A DNA stretch of 64,000 nt from Pseudomonadota bacterium (GCA_023451735.1 JAEXYH010000011.1:9889-73888); one strand, 5' to 3'; counted from the stretch's first letter, positions 8,358 through 17,050 are shown. Notes: a model not told the origin generated them from the sequence alone. Program-made: numbers and translations.

Positions 8358-9275
8358 TCAGATATGCAGCATGCCTTCCGCCACCTTTACCGCCTGTCCG
8401 CCGATACGTGCCTTGGAAATCTCGCCGCCCTTGGAATCGATATGCAGATGAATGAAGGACGTGCGGCCAATTTCGAGCCCCTGCTCCACGACGAGCGGAT
8501 GATGACCATCCGGCAATCCATCAAACTGCTGGATGGCGCCAGCCAGCGCTGCCACGGCAGCACCCGTAGCCGGGTCCTCCCAGATCCGCATATCCGGCGA
8601 AAACATCCGCGCATGAAATTTAGCCTGATGATGGACACCGCCGCGACAATAGACGTAGGCTGATGCCAGAGCGCCATCCACGAACGGAGCGACCCGCTCC
8701 CACAGCGTCGATTCAAACTCCAGGTTCTGCACCGTCGCAAGATTGCGCAACGGCACGAGAAGAAACGGCACACCGGCGCTCCAGATCGACAGCGTGTGGT
8801 TTTCGAAAGCCATATCAGTGGTTTTCACCGTGATTGAATCCGCAATCCCCTCCCGATCGAGCGGGATATCGATCCTGGCCGGGCGCCGCGGAAGCTCGAA
8901 CTCGGCAAATGTCGCCTCGCCCCCACGCATCCTTATGGCGCAGCGCACCGAACCGACCTTCTCCTCGAGCACAGACATCAAGTCGAGTTCGGTCACACCT
9001 GGCTCGTGATCTCGCTCGGCGAGAGCTATGGCAGCACCGACCGTCGGATGTCCTGCGAAAGGCAACTCCCTGCCCGGTGTAAAAATACGGATTTTAGCAG
9101 CGTGGCCGTTCGATTCTGCTGGCCATATGAAGACGGTTTCCGACAGGTTCATTTCACGCGCGATCGCCTGCATGGCCTCGTCCGAAAGCCCTTCTGTGTC
9201 GAAAACGACTGCAAGCGGATTACCGGAAAGTCTCCGGTCGGTGAAAACATCATAGATGGCATAGTGTCTTGCCAC
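8358..9275 (-). CDS. PhzF family isomerase-like protein
   Basis: A 305-residue member of the PhzF/YddE fold (diaminopimelate-epimerase-like), full length. The start is a GTG (MARHYAIYDVF) placed by a strong GGGGAGGAG ribosome site; the upstream in-frame TTG has none. Family signatures are visible: FTDRRLSGNPLAVVFD near the N-terminus (including the glycine-asparagine-proline and following region), the catalytic-type acidic residue in MNLSETVFI (Glu in the E-T-x-F motif), FTPGRELPFAGHPTVGAA, and a C-terminal EDPATGAAVAALAG. Most chromosomal PhzF homologues lack known substrates, and no phenazine genes are nearby. The family is certain; the reaction is unknown. Confidence 0.93.
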   Translation of the reverse strand: MARHYAIYDVFTDRRLSGNPLAVVFDTEGLSDEAMQAIAREMNLSETVFIWPAESNGHAAKIRIFTPGRELPFAGHPTVGAAIALAERDHEPGVTELDLMSVLEEKVGSVRCAIRMRGGEATFAEFELPRRPARIDIPLDREGIADSITVKTTDMAFENHTLSIWSAGVPFLLVPLRNLATVQNLEFESTLWERVAPFVDGALASAYVYCRGGVHHQAKFHARMFSPDMRIWEDPATGAAVAALAGAIQQFDGLPDGHHPLVVEQGLEIGRTSFIHLHIDSKGGEISKARIGGQAVKVAEGMLHI

Positions 9276-9341
9276 GCTCTCCTCCCCTTCAAAACCGCGT
9301 CGCACCCTGCCCGACCACGCGTAAGGACGCAAGGCTACAGG

Positions 9342-10076
9342 CTAACTCTGTACGCTAGCGAAAAACCAGTCCAGGATCGGCAGCATCAACGGATTGTAAT
9401 TGTGGGCCGTCGCATCCGCAGACCGGATGACGACAACGCCATCTATCTCCTGCTCGTGATCATGCGGCATATGAGCCTCGATGCGGGCTGTGAGCTCGGC
9501 GGATGTCACCGGAAAGCGATAAAGTCTGAAAATGACGATCCGGTTGTCCTTGTGGCTGGCGTAGAAATGCGGATCGGCCTCAGCCTCGGAAAGCTCCAGC
9601 CCTGTCTCCTCGCGGACCTCACGCACCATATTGCCCGCCAGATCGAGCTTTCCATCGACGATATCACTGAGGTCGAGCGAGCCGGCCGCGCAATAGACCT
9701 GGCCGGGATTGGCTGTGCGGTCACTCATGCGGATGGCAATGATGGCGCCGTCGGAAGAGACAAGCACGGGGAAGCCGAACAGATGCAGTGCCCCTTCGGG
9801 ATTGTGCTGCTTTCGCCACCACAGAAGCGTCGAATAGGGTATGACATGCGCCACGCCCCGAATGACACCTTCGTCGAAGGTGAGATTCCGCTGCAACACC
9901 ATCTGACCGTTGAAGAGATGCGGGTTGGCTTGCGATTCCCTTGCCCAGTTTGCCTCGATTTCAGGCCGATGCGCCACGTAAAGCGGATGCGGACCATCCG
10001 CGACCGAAAGATCGAAGGCATCGACGCGAGTGGGGCTTGTCGGAGGCGGCCAGATGCCGGCAGGCTTAGATGTCAT
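9342..10076 (-). CDS. NUDIX-like hydrolase with degenerate NUDIX box
   Basis: A 244-residue protein beginning at the ATG of MTSKPAGIWPP. This ATG overlaps the stop of the upstream EEP gene as ATGA, which decides the start and implies translational coupling. A NUDIX core is recognisable around AAGSLDLSDIVDGKLDLAGN and MVREVREETGLEL: the RExxEET half is intact, but the upstream G-x5-E part does not align cleanly, so metal-dependent nucleotide hydrolysis is likely but not certain. The C-terminal half holds DHEQEIDGVVVI. The substrate is unknown; NUDIX enzymes cleave nucleoside diphosphates linked to another group. Confidence 0.82.
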   Translation of the reverse strand: MTSKPAGIWPPPTSPTRVDAFDLSVADGPHPLYVAHRPEIEANWARESQANPHLFNGQMVLQRNLTFDEGVIRGVAHVIPYSTLLWWRKQHNPEGALHLFGFPVLVSSDGAIIAIRMSDRTANPGQVYCAAGSLDLSDIVDGKLDLAGNMVREVREETGLELSEAEADPHFYASHKDNRIVIFRLYRFPVTSAELTARIEAHMPHDHEQEIDGVVVIRSADATAHNYNPLMLPILDWFFASVQS

Positions 10077-11182
10077 GAAAGGTTCAGCTCCACAACCACA
10101 GGGCAATGATCCGACGCCTTGGGTCGGTCCCAGCCGATACGCGGATAGCGCTCGACCTCCTGGCCCGGCGGAAAGACGGTGCGGAACGGCTGGCCGTTGC
10201 GAATCACGTCCGGTACGGCGGATGGATTGCTCTCGGCTAGCGCCGGCGACAGCCAGATATAATCCAGCTGGCAGAGATGCTGCTCCTGCGGCCCACGGGC
10301 ATGGTAGAGCGTCCAGCGATCCATCACATCGCGACGGGTCATGACGTTATGCGCGAAACCGTCATGACTGAAGACGTCGAGCGCACTTGCCTCTTCCCTC
10401 ACCGGCTCGAACTGATAACCCGAGCGGCGGTTGCCGATCACCTTCACCCGCTCCTGATAATCATTCATGTCGCCACAGATGGCGAAATTCATCCGGCCGG
10501 TATCATCCGCACCAAACCTCTTCTCGATGATATGCCGCACGGCCTTCGCCTCTGCGCTGCGCAGCGCCATCGTGCCGATACGCCCGTCCCTGTTGTCACG
10601 CGCATTGCCCATCGATTTGAAATGCACGACATAAAGCGACAAGGGCCTTCCGCCGATCCTCAAGTCCAGTTCCAGGCAGTCGCGCTTGAAGATCTTGTCG
10701 GTTGGACGGTTGGTGAGCGACAGTTCGTCGTTGAACAGATCCAGGTCCTGATAGGTCAGCATGGCGTGGCTGCGCACGTCGAGAACCTCGATCTTCTGAC
10801 CGCTTCGCGTCTCCTCCCGCATCAGTACGGCAACATCGATGCCGCGCCCGTCATTACCCTCGACCAGAAATTTCTGCAGGTAGCCGTTGCCAACCATGCG
10901 GTAGAGATATCCGTATTCAAAGGCCTGCAGCGCCGGCATGTTGTCGACTTCCTGCAGGCATAAAATATCGGCATCCGCATCGGCGATGGCGAGCGCGGAA
11001 AGCTGGCGGGTGTCATCCGTCTCGGCGATCAGTCGGGCCTGCTCAAGCTGCTCGTATTCCTGTTTGCTGCCCACTTCGAACAGCCGCAACACCCGGTCCT
11101 GACGCAACTGGTTGCGCCAGCCGGAAAAATCGAAGCGTGTCATCAGGTTTTCGATATTGAAGGTGCCGAGACGAAGAGACAT
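10073..11182 (-). CDS. Endonuclease/exonuclease/phosphatase (EEP) family protein
   Basis: A 369-residue cytoplasmic EEP-fold protein without a signal peptide. The start ATG (MSLRLGTFNIENL) has an AAGGAAA ribosome site. Metal and catalytic motifs occur in order: FNIEN (Asn/metal site), CLQEVDN (the Glu metal ligand), GIDVAVL, YVVHFKS, ICGDMNDY (Asp/Asn pair) and the terminal SDHCPVVVEL (catalytic Asp-His). Members cleave phosphodiester bonds of nucleic acids, lipids or sugars; the bacterial substrate here cannot be assigned. It is first gene of a two-gene operon with the NUDIX-like gene, joined by a 4-bp ATGA overlap. Confidence 0.93.
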   Translation of the reverse strand: MSLRLGTFNIENLMTRFDFSGWRNQLRQDRVLRLFEVGSKQEYEQLEQARLIAETDDTRQLSALAIADADADILCLQEVDNMPALQAFEYGYLYRMVGNGYLQKFLVEGNDGRGIDVAVLMREETRSGQKIEVLDVRSHAMLTYQDLDLFNDELSLTNRPTDKIFKRDCLELDLRIGGRPLSLYVVHFKSMGNARDNRDGRIGTMALRSAEAKAVRHIIEKRFGADDTGRMNFAICGDMNDYQERVKVIGNRRSGYQFEPVREEASALDVFSHDGFAHNVMTRRDVMDRWTLYHARGPQEQHLCQLDYIWLSPALAESNPSAVPDVIRNGQPFRTVFPPGQEVERYPRIGWDRPKASDHCPVVVELNLS

Positions 11183-11246
11183 GCATGTTTCCTTATTTCG
11201 CGCGGCACCTTAGCCAGCCGAAATATGGCTGGCTACCGCCCGATGC

Positions 11247-11265
11247 AAAAACCGACACCGGTTTT
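11247..11265 (-). terminator. Rho-independent terminator of the ABC operon
   Basis: Downstream of the ABC ATPase on the minus strand the sequence folds as aaaaccg-GTGT-cggtttt followed by a further T, giving a short stem with a U-run. A second hairpin (11211-11235, tagccagcc/ggctggcta) lies just beyond. Confidence 0.65.
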
Positions 11266-11295
11266 CGGCAGGCGGACTGAGCAGACCCAAAAGTG

Positions 11296-12324
11296 CTACA
11301 GCCTCCAGGCAGAGCGGATGACGATCGAAACCATGTCCCCTACATTGACCGGCTGGCGGCTGAAGGCACGAATAACCTGCTCGTCACCGAGCGTCAGCTT
11401 GAGCGCATATCGTTCGCCTTCGAAAAGGACGGAGATCACACGAGCCGGCACGCCTTCCCCGGCGATCTCGACATCCTGCGGCCGGACAAGAATGTCAGCG
11501 GGTTCGCTGCTCTGAGACTGCACAAGCAGAGCCTGCAGCGTTTCCCAATCCAGCAGACGATTTTCACCACACGCTGCCGGCCATTTGACGATGGCACCCT
11601 GCCCGACCAGACCGCCGACCAGCCGTCCCTCGGGCCGTGCATAGATTTCCTGCGGGCTGGCGACCTGTAGAAGCCGGCCTTCCGACATCACGGCAACATC
11701 GGTTGCCAGCGCCATCGCCTCGGCCTGATCGTGGGTGACGTAGATCATCGTTGCGCCGGACCGCAGATGGAATTCCCGAAAAGTCTCTTCCATCTCCTGT
11801 CGCAGATGCCGGTCGAGATTGGCGAGCGGCTCGTCGAGCAGCACCACATCCGGTTCCGTCACCAGGCATCGCGCCAGCGCCACCCGCTGCCGCTGGCCAC
11901 CGGAGAGATCGGCAGGCCGGCGATCCGCATAGGCTTCGAGACGCACTGCAGCCAGCGCCTCCTGGATCTTATTTCGACGTCTCTCACCGGTGACACCGCG
12001 CACCTTCAAGGGATAACCGACATTGTCGGCAACGCTCATATGCGGCCACAGGGCGTAGGACTGGAATACCATCGCCATGTTGCGATGCTCCGGCGCCACC
12101 ATCTCGCTGGCATCGGCCAGAACCCGATCGCCGAGCAGGATAGAGCCGTCGGTCGGCTGCTCGAAGCCTGCGATCATGCGCAGAACGGTGGTCTTGCCAC
12201 AGCCGGATGGTCCCAGCAGCGCGAGAAACCCGCCGTCGCGCACTTCCAGCGATACATCGTTGACAGCCGGACGGCCGCCGGTTTCGAATGCCTTGGACAG
12301 GCGGTTGAGGATCAGCTTCGCCAC
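11296..12324 (-). CDS. ABC transporter ATP-binding protein (FbpC/PotA-like)
   Basis: A 342-residue ATPase subunit of an importer. It starts at a GTG 13 bp inside the end of the permease gene, so the two are translationally coupled. The Walker A GPSGCGKTT, Q-loop MVFQSYALWPH, signature LSGGQRQRVALARCL, Walker B DVVLLDEPLANLD and switch histidine YVTHDQAEAMAL are all intact. A C-terminal TOBE-like regulatory domain (about residues 250-342) is present, as in FbpC, PotA and PhnT. It is third in the operon binding protein-permease-ATPase. By context it serves a family-1 solute-binding protein; see the PHO-like box for the likely substrate class. Confidence 0.95.
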   Translation of the reverse strand: MAKLILNRLSKAFETGGRPAVNDVSLEVRDGGFLALLGPSGCGKTTVLRMIAGFEQPTDGSILLGDRVLADASEMVAPEHRNMAMVFQSYALWPHMSVADNVGYPLKVRGVTGERRRNKIQEALAAVRLEAYADRRPADLSGGQRQRVALARCLVTEPDVVLLDEPLANLDRHLRQEMEETFREFHLRSGATMIYVTHDQAEAMALATDVAVMSEGRLLQVASPQEIYARPEGRLVGGLVGQGAIVKWPAACGENRLLDWETLQALLVQSQSSEPADILVRPQDVEIAGEGVPARVISVLFEGERYALKLTLGDEQVIRAFSRQPVNVGDMVSIVIRSAWRL

Positions 12325-14006
12325 GGTACCACACCTTTCGGCAGTCGTTTCGCCATCAGTTCCAGCACCAGCATCATCGCAATCACCATGATGACCACGA
12401 GGACGGAAAGCGCTGCAGCGAGATTGAAACTGCCGCTGTCATCGAGATTGTAGATCGCCACGCCGAGCGTCTGCGTGCCGGCCGACCATAAAATGGCCGA
12501 AACGGTGAGCTCGTTGCAGGCAATGAGAAAGACGAGAATAACCGACGCGCCCGCCGCCGGCGCCACCAGCGGCACGACGATATCGATCAACCGCCGCCCG
12601 AAGCCTGCGCCGGAAAGCCGTGCCGCCTCTTCCAGCGACGGATCGAGCTGCCGAAACGCACTCACCACGGGCTTCAGGCTGACCGCGAAGAAGCTCGAGA
12701 AATAAGCGATCAGAATGATCCAGATCGTGCCGTAAATCGAAATCCCGATGATCGGGATCGGGGCTGCGAACACAAGGATCAGCGCAACCGCGAGCACGAT
12801 GCCCGGCAGCGCATAGGGGATCTCCGCCAGTGCCGATAGAACCGGCGCCAGACCGCTTTTGCTGCGGACGAGATAATATCCCGTCAACACCGTCACCACC
12901 AGGAGACCGAGCGCGGTCGCGAGTGACAACGTCACGGAGTTGAAGAAGGCCGTGCGGGTGATCGCCTGGCGGAACAGCACTTCGCGATAGGCGTCGAGCG
13001 TCGCGGTTGCGGGCGTCAGCGGCACGCCATAGGCCGGCGCCAGCGAGCTTGCGATGAGTGCCGTCAGCGGCATGACCAGCGTGATGAAGATTGCCAGCCA
13101 AAGCACCAACTCACCAATAAGGCGCCAGTTGCGAAGCCGGAACATCGCCACCTGCCCCGAAAGGCCTATGACGCGGTAGTCGCGGCCACGCAGCACGCGT
13201 TCCTCGACCGTCAGGCCGATAACCGAAAGGATGGCGATGAGACCCGAAAGCAGCGACACATCGGCAAAGGTACCGGGGCCGAAAGCAGCGAATTTCGTGT
13301 AGATCAACGTCGGCAGCGTATAGATCGAAGCCGGAATGCCGAGGATCGCCGGAATGCCGAAATTGCCCACGCAGGAAACGAAAGCAATTGCCGCGCCGGC
13401 AACGAAACCGGGAAGCGACAGCGGCAGGATGATATCCTTCAGCACCTGCCACGAGGAAGCCCCTGAAAGCCGGGCCGCCTCGACGCCGTCCCGCGGCAAC
13501 GCGAGGAGACCGGCGCGCAGCGACAGGAACACGAGCGGTGCATTCTGCACGCCATAAAGCAGCGCGATGCCACCGATCGAGTAAAGCGGCTGCGGCGACC
13601 CCAGTGGCGGTGCCATGCCGATCGCCTTCAGGAGCGCGCTCGACGGGCCAGTCATGCCGATCCAGGCAAGCGCCGTCACCTGCGGTGGGATCATTGTCGG
13701 AAGCATGAAGAGGAAACCGAGAGCCGTCTTGCCGCGCACGTCGAACAGCGTCAGCAACAGCGCAAAACCGCCGCCGAGAATGACGGCCGCGATCATGCCG
13801 AAGAATGACGTTGTCAGCGTATCATAGACCGCCTGCCACACGGCCGGATCGGACAGCAATTCGCGGGCGCCGCCCTGGAAGGCAGATGAAACGCCGGTCA
13901 TGGCAAGCCTTCCGAGCGGCAAGACGCTCAGGAAGAAGATCACCACGACGACAAAGGAAAACAGCCAGCGGGGCTGGCTGTCTCCTCGATTCTGAGATCG
14001 GAACAT
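12312..14006 (-). CDS. ABC transporter permease, two fused BPD domains (FbpB/PhnV-like)
   Basis: A 564-residue inner-membrane permease made of two tandem binding-protein-dependent transport domains, as in ferric-iron (FbpB/AfuB) and 2-aminoethylphosphonate importers, so it acts alone as the membrane dimer. About 12 hydrophobic helices are apparent, the first at residues 15-35. The EAA-type loops read GVEAARLSGASSWQVLKDII in the first half and SLEEAARLSGAGFGRRLIDI in the second. It starts 11 bp after the binding-protein stop and overlaps the ATPase start by 13 bp. The family does not separate iron from phosphonate transport. Confidence 0.94.
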   Translation of the reverse strand: MFRSQNRGDSQPRWLFSFVVVVIFFLSVLPLGRLAMTGVSSAFQGGARELLSDPAVWQAVYDTLTTSFFGMIAAVILGGGFALLLTLFDVRGKTALGFLFMLPTMIPPQVTALAWIGMTGPSSALLKAIGMAPPLGSPQPLYSIGGIALLYGVQNAPLVFLSLRAGLLALPRDGVEAARLSGASSWQVLKDIILPLSLPGFVAGAAIAFVSCVGNFGIPAILGIPASIYTLPTLIYTKFAAFGPGTFADVSLLSGLIAILSVIGLTVEERVLRGRDYRVIGLSGQVAMFRLRNWRLIGELVLWLAIFITLVMPLTALIASSLAPAYGVPLTPATATLDAYREVLFRQAITRTAFFNSVTLSLATALGLLVVTVLTGYYLVRSKSGLAPVLSALAEIPYALPGIVLAVALILVFAAPIPIIGISIYGTIWIILIAYFSSFFAVSLKPVVSAFRQLDPSLEEAARLSGAGFGRRLIDIVVPLVAPAAGASVILVFLIACNELTVSAILWSAGTQTLGVAIYNLDDSGSFNLAAALSVLVVIMVIAMMLVLELMAKRLPKGVVPWRS

Positions 14007-14017
14007 CAGGCTTTATA

Positions 14018-14998
14018 TCAGCCCTTGGTGCCAAAGATATCGGAGAAGGTCTTGACGTCCTTTTCCGAGTTCTTCAGCGCTTCGGCAGCATTGAGCGGCA
14101 GAACCTTGATTTCGCTGCGAGCCGGATAGCCGGCCGGCAGGTCGATGCCGTTACGGGCCGGGATGTAGCCAAGGCCGGCTGCGATCTTCTGGCCGTTTTC
14201 CGACAGAAGATAATCGATGAACTTCTTGGCATTGTCCTGGTGCTTGGTCGACGACAGGATCGCGGCCGGCTCGGTGACGGCGGAAACACCTTCCTTCGGG
14301 AAGACGAATTCGACCGGAGCGCCCTTGGCCTTTTCGCGAATCGGCATGTAATCGACAACGACGCCATAAGCCTTTTCGCCGGAAGCGACAGCCTTCAGAA
14401 CGCCACCGTTACCACCTGCGGCAACAGCACCGTTATCCTTCAGCTGCTTGTAATAATCCCAGCCGAGACCGTCGACGGCAGCAAGCGTCTGGGCATGGAT
14501 CAGGGCAGCACCCGAAGCAACCGGGCTCGGCATGGTGACGAGGCCCTTGGCTTCCGGCTTGGCCAGATCGGCCCAGCTCGTCGGCTTCATGGCAGCCTGG
14601 GTGTTGTACATGATGCCGGTGGTGATCAGCTTGGTCGAATAGTAGTAGCCGTCAGCATCGTAGAGCGAAGCGTCGAAATTCTTGGCTTCCGGCGACTTGT
14701 AGGCGAGCAGCTGGCCGGCGGCCTTCATGCGCTCGAAAGTGACGGTGTCTGCGATCAGCAGCACGTCCGCGACCGGATTGCCGGCAGCGATTTCTGCGTT
14801 GAGCTTCGCCATGATCTGCGGAGTTCCGTCACGCACCCACTCGACATCGACGCCCGGATTGGCGGCCTTGAAGCCGTCGATCGTCGCCTGCGCATCGGCA
14901 TTCGGCTGGCTGGTATAGATGACGAGATCGGCAGCATTGGCAACGCCGGCGAGACCGAGCGCAACAAGCGCCGTGAAGGTGGAGAGAAGCTTTTTCAT
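14018..14998 (-). CDS. ABC transporter periplasmic substrate-binding protein, family 1 (phosphonate- or iron-type)
   Basis: About 326 residues starting at the ATG of MKKLLSTFTAL (an ATG 9 bp earlier is possible; the longest frame begins inside the regulatory box and is rejected). A signal peptide ends at VANA|ADL. The mature protein resembles AfuA/FbpA and PhnS-type proteins: LVIYTSQPNADAQATIDGF, a type II lobe hinge, and ALIHAQTLAAVDGLGWDYY. The tandem Tyr-Tyr iron ligands of FbpA are not evident at the usual C-lobe position, which argues mildly against ferric iron. It is first gene of a three-gene operon behind a PHO-like box, so an organophosphonate or phosphate-ester ligand is my preferred inference. 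Confidence 0.9.
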   Translation of the reverse strand: MKKLLSTFTALVALGLAGVANAADLVIYTSQPNADAQATIDGFKAANPGVDVEWVRDGTPQIMAKLNAEIAAGNPVADVLLIADTVTFERMKAAGQLLAYKSPEAKNFDASLYDADGYYYSTKLITTGIMYNTQAAMKPTSWADLAKPEAKGLVTMPSPVASGAALIHAQTLAAVDGLGWDYYKQLKDNGAVAAGGNGGVLKAVASGEKAYGVVVDYMPIREKAKGAPVEFVFPKEGVSAVTEPAAILSSTKHQDNAKKFIDYLLSENGQKIAAGLGYIPARNGIDLPAGYPARSEIKVLPLNAAEALKNSEKDVKTFSDIFGTKG

Positions 14999-15041
14999 CG
15001 TGGTCATCCAGTTTGAGATGACGCGCTTAAACACATATACA

Positions 15042-15059
15042 TTGACACTCATGTGACAA
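15042..15059 (-). promoter_or_regulatory. Candidate PHO box (PhoB site) upstream of the ABC operon
   Basis: On the minus strand the sequence reads TTGTCAC-ATGA-GTGTCAA: two 7-mers in direct repeat with an 11-bp period, matching the known PHO-box layout CTGTCAT-N4-CTGTCAT at the TGTCA core of both halves. A third GTCA lies 10 bp further upstream. It ends 43 bp before the chosen start of the binding-protein gene, where PhoB sites normally replace a -35 element. Confidence 0.6.
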
Positions 15060-15090
15060 CGATTGACGTCCAGGTAAAGATTAAAAACAA

Positions 15091-15122
15091 AAGGGCGGAA
15101 ACTCGAGTTTTCCGCCCTTTTT
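15091..15122 (-). terminator. Rho-independent terminator of the aminotransferase gene
   Basis: A stem of about 13 bp (aagggcggaaact with one bulge against agttttccgccctt) is flanked by A/T runs on both sides. It lies 20 bp after the aminotransferase stop and ends its minus-strand transcript; the + side also ends in five T. Confidence 0.8.
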
Positions 15123-15144
15123 AGTTTGTGAATACGAGTAACAA

Positions 15145-16389
15145 TCAGATGATCGGCAGGCTTTCGTGCTCGCTGGCCGAGGCATTGGCGATCAGACGTC
15201 CAAGCCGCTTGATGCCTTCGTCGATCATCTGGTCATTAGCGCAGGAGAAAGAGACGCGCAGCGTATTGGCATTGCTGCCGTCCGCATAAAATGCCTTGCC
15301 CGGCACGAAGGCGACCTTTTCCGTCGCCAGCGATTTCGCCAGAAGCTCGGCGCCATCCATATGCTCGGGAAGCGTGATCCAGACGAACATGCCACCTTCC
15401 GGCTTCGTCCAGCTTGTGCCGTTCGGCATGTATTTTCCAAGCGCCGAAAGCATGGCGTTGCGGCGGCCGCTATAGACCTGCTTGATCTTGGCGACCTGCT
15501 CGGCAAACCCGCGCGATGCCACGTGTTCGACGGCGATCTGGTTGATCGTCGAGGAATGCAGATCGGCCGCCTGTTTCATCAGAACCAGCTTGCGAATGAC
15601 CGGCATCGCGGCAATGACGAAGCCGACACGCAGACCCGGCGCCAGCGTCTTCGAAAAGCTGCCGCTGTATATCGTGCGGGTATTTTCGATGCCGCCTTTG
15701 CGCGCGATGTCCAGCGCCAAAATCGGCGGGATCGCCTCGCCATCGAAGCGCAGGTTTTGATAGGCTGCGTCTTCGAGGATTGCTATATCCAGCTCATCCG
15801 CCAGCGCCAAAAGTTTTTCACGGCCTGCAAGGTCGATCGTTTCGCCGGTCGGGTTGGAGAAGTCGGCAGACAGATAGGCGAACTTGACCGAACCACCCAG
15901 CCTAGACGCCGTATCGCGATAGGCATCCGGCGTCCGGTTGCCATTCAGCGAAAGCTGATCGTAGTTCGGCTCATAGGCGTTGAACGCAGACAGCGCGCCG
16001 AGATAGGTCGGCCAGGTGACCAGCGCCGTATCCTTCGGCGACAGGAAAAGCTTGCCGAGATAATCCAGCGCCTGCTGCGAACCCGACGTGATGAAAACGT
16101 TGTCGGCGGAACAGTCGATACCGATTTTTGCAACATCCTCGACGATCCAGTCCCGCAGCGGCTTGTAACCTTCGCTGACGGAATACTGTAGGGCCGAGTT
16201 CACCTGCGCGCCGGAAAAGATATCGGCATAGGCCGCCTTGAACTCTTCCGCCGGGAATAATGCCGGATCGGGAATGCCACCGGCAAATGAGATGATGTCG
16301 GGCTGTTCGAGCAGTTTCAGCAGCTCGCGAATCTCAGAAGCCTTCATGCGGCTGGAGCGCGTTGCGAATATATGTTCCCAATCCAACAT
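15145..16389 (-). CDS. PLP-dependent aminotransferase, class I/II (2-aminoadipate/LysN-like)
   Basis: A 414-residue fold-type I aminotransferase without the GntR domain of MocR proteins. The N-terminus MLDWEHIFATRSSRMKASEI and IISFAGGIPDPALFP are characteristic of the 2-aminoadipate/aromatic aminotransferase subgroup. PLP-site features include TSGSQQALDYLGKLF, DFSNPTGET (Asn ligand), EDAAYQNLRF, and the Schiff-base lysine in YSGSFSKTLAPGLRVGF. It probably transfers amino groups between branched-chain, aromatic or aminoadipate substrates and 2-oxoglutarate; the substrate is not resolved. It is divergent from the FucU-like gene, with a perfect 19-bp inverted repeat in the shared control region and a terminator downstream. 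Confidence 0.93.
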   Translation of the reverse strand: MLDWEHIFATRSSRMKASEIRELLKLLEQPDIISFAGGIPDPALFPAEEFKAAYADIFSGAQVNSALQYSVSEGYKPLRDWIVEDVAKIGIDCSADNVFITSGSQQALDYLGKLFLSPKDTALVTWPTYLGALSAFNAYEPNYDQLSLNGNRTPDAYRDTASRLGGSVKFAYLSADFSNPTGETIDLAGREKLLALADELDIAILEDAAYQNLRFDGEAIPPILALDIARKGGIENTRTIYSGSFSKTLAPGLRVGFVIAAMPVIRKLVLMKQAADLHSSTINQIAVEHVASRGFAEQVAKIKQVYSGRRNAMLSALGKYMPNGTSWTKPEGGMFVWITLPEHMDGAELLAKSLATEKVAFVPGKAFYADGSNANTLRVSFSCANDQMIDEGIKRLGRLIANASASEHESLPII

Positions 16390-16444
16390 GGGATGTTTCC
16401 TCTTATTTCAATTTTGTTGCCGTTGCATTTACAGAAATTCCGAC

Positions 16445-16463
16445 AGGTCAGCAATACTGACCT
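16445..16463. promoter_or_regulatory. Perfect 7-5-7 inverted repeat, candidate operator
   Basis: AGGTCAG-CAATA-CTGACCT lies 56 bp upstream of the aminotransferase start and 126 bp upstream of the FucU-like start. The symmetry is exact. Its length suggests a dimeric HTH regulator not encoded next to it; the partner is unknown. Confidence 0.5.
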
Positions 16464-16589
16464 ATAACCTCCTGCGACATTTTTTGTCTCCATGACATTC
16501 TGATGAGACTGACATTTTGCTGGCATGGAGGCGCTCTTGCCTGCGATAACGAAGGCTGGAGTTTGCCCCGTGTCTTGGAGGAGAGACGA

Positions 16590-17042
16590 ATGCTGAAAAA
16601 CCTGGATCCGGCGCTGAATGCCGATATCCTTTATACCCTGAAATCCATGGGCCACGGCGATACGCTGGTTCTCGCCGATGCCAATTTCCCGTCCGATTCG
16701 ATTGCCCGGCAGACGGTGCTCGGAAGAGTGCTGCGGATGGACAATATCTCGGCCCCCCGCGCCATGAAGGCAATCCTGTCCGTGCTGCCGCTCGACACCC
16801 CCTTGCAGCCCTCCGTCGGGCGCATGGAGGTCATTGGTCAACCCGACACGATCCCGGAGATCCAGAAAGAGATACAGGCGGAAATAGATGCGGCCGAAGG
16901 CCAGCCTGCGCCGATGTACAGCATCGAGCGCTTTGCCTTCTACGAGAGGGCGAAACAGGCCTATTGCGTTGTCGCCACAGGCGAGCTGCGCTTCTACGGC
17001 TGCTTCATTCTTACCAAGGGCGTCATTCCGCCGAAGGAATGA
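16590..17042 (+). CDS. RbsD/FucU family sugar mutarotase
   Basis: A 150-residue protein. The start is the ATG of MLKNLDPALNADILYTL, 5 bp after a GGAGGAGA ribosome site; the longer frame is not supported. The fold signatures of RbsD/FucU are present: an N-terminal LNADILYTLKSMGHGDTLVL (the catalytic His is in GHGD), ADANFPSDSIA, and a C-terminal YGCFILTKGVI. The family interconverts sugar anomers, FucU for L-fucose and RbsD for D-ribose; the length is closer to FucU. No sugar transporter or kinase is adjacent, so it is an orphan mutarotase in the cytoplasm. Confidence 0.9.
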   Translation: MLKNLDPALNADILYTLKSMGHGDTLVLADANFPSDSIARQTVLGRVLRMDNISAPRAMKAILSVLPLDTPLQPSVGRMEVIGQPDTIPEIQKEIQAEIDAAEGQPAPMYSIERFAFYERAKQAYCVVATGELRFYGCFILTKGVIPPKE

Positions 17043-17050
17043 CGAGAGAA

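Noticed and set aside
9006..10109. 367-residue + frame across the PhzF and NUDIX-like genes
   Set aside because: It overlaps two minus-strand genes with clear family motifs; no motif is seen in it.
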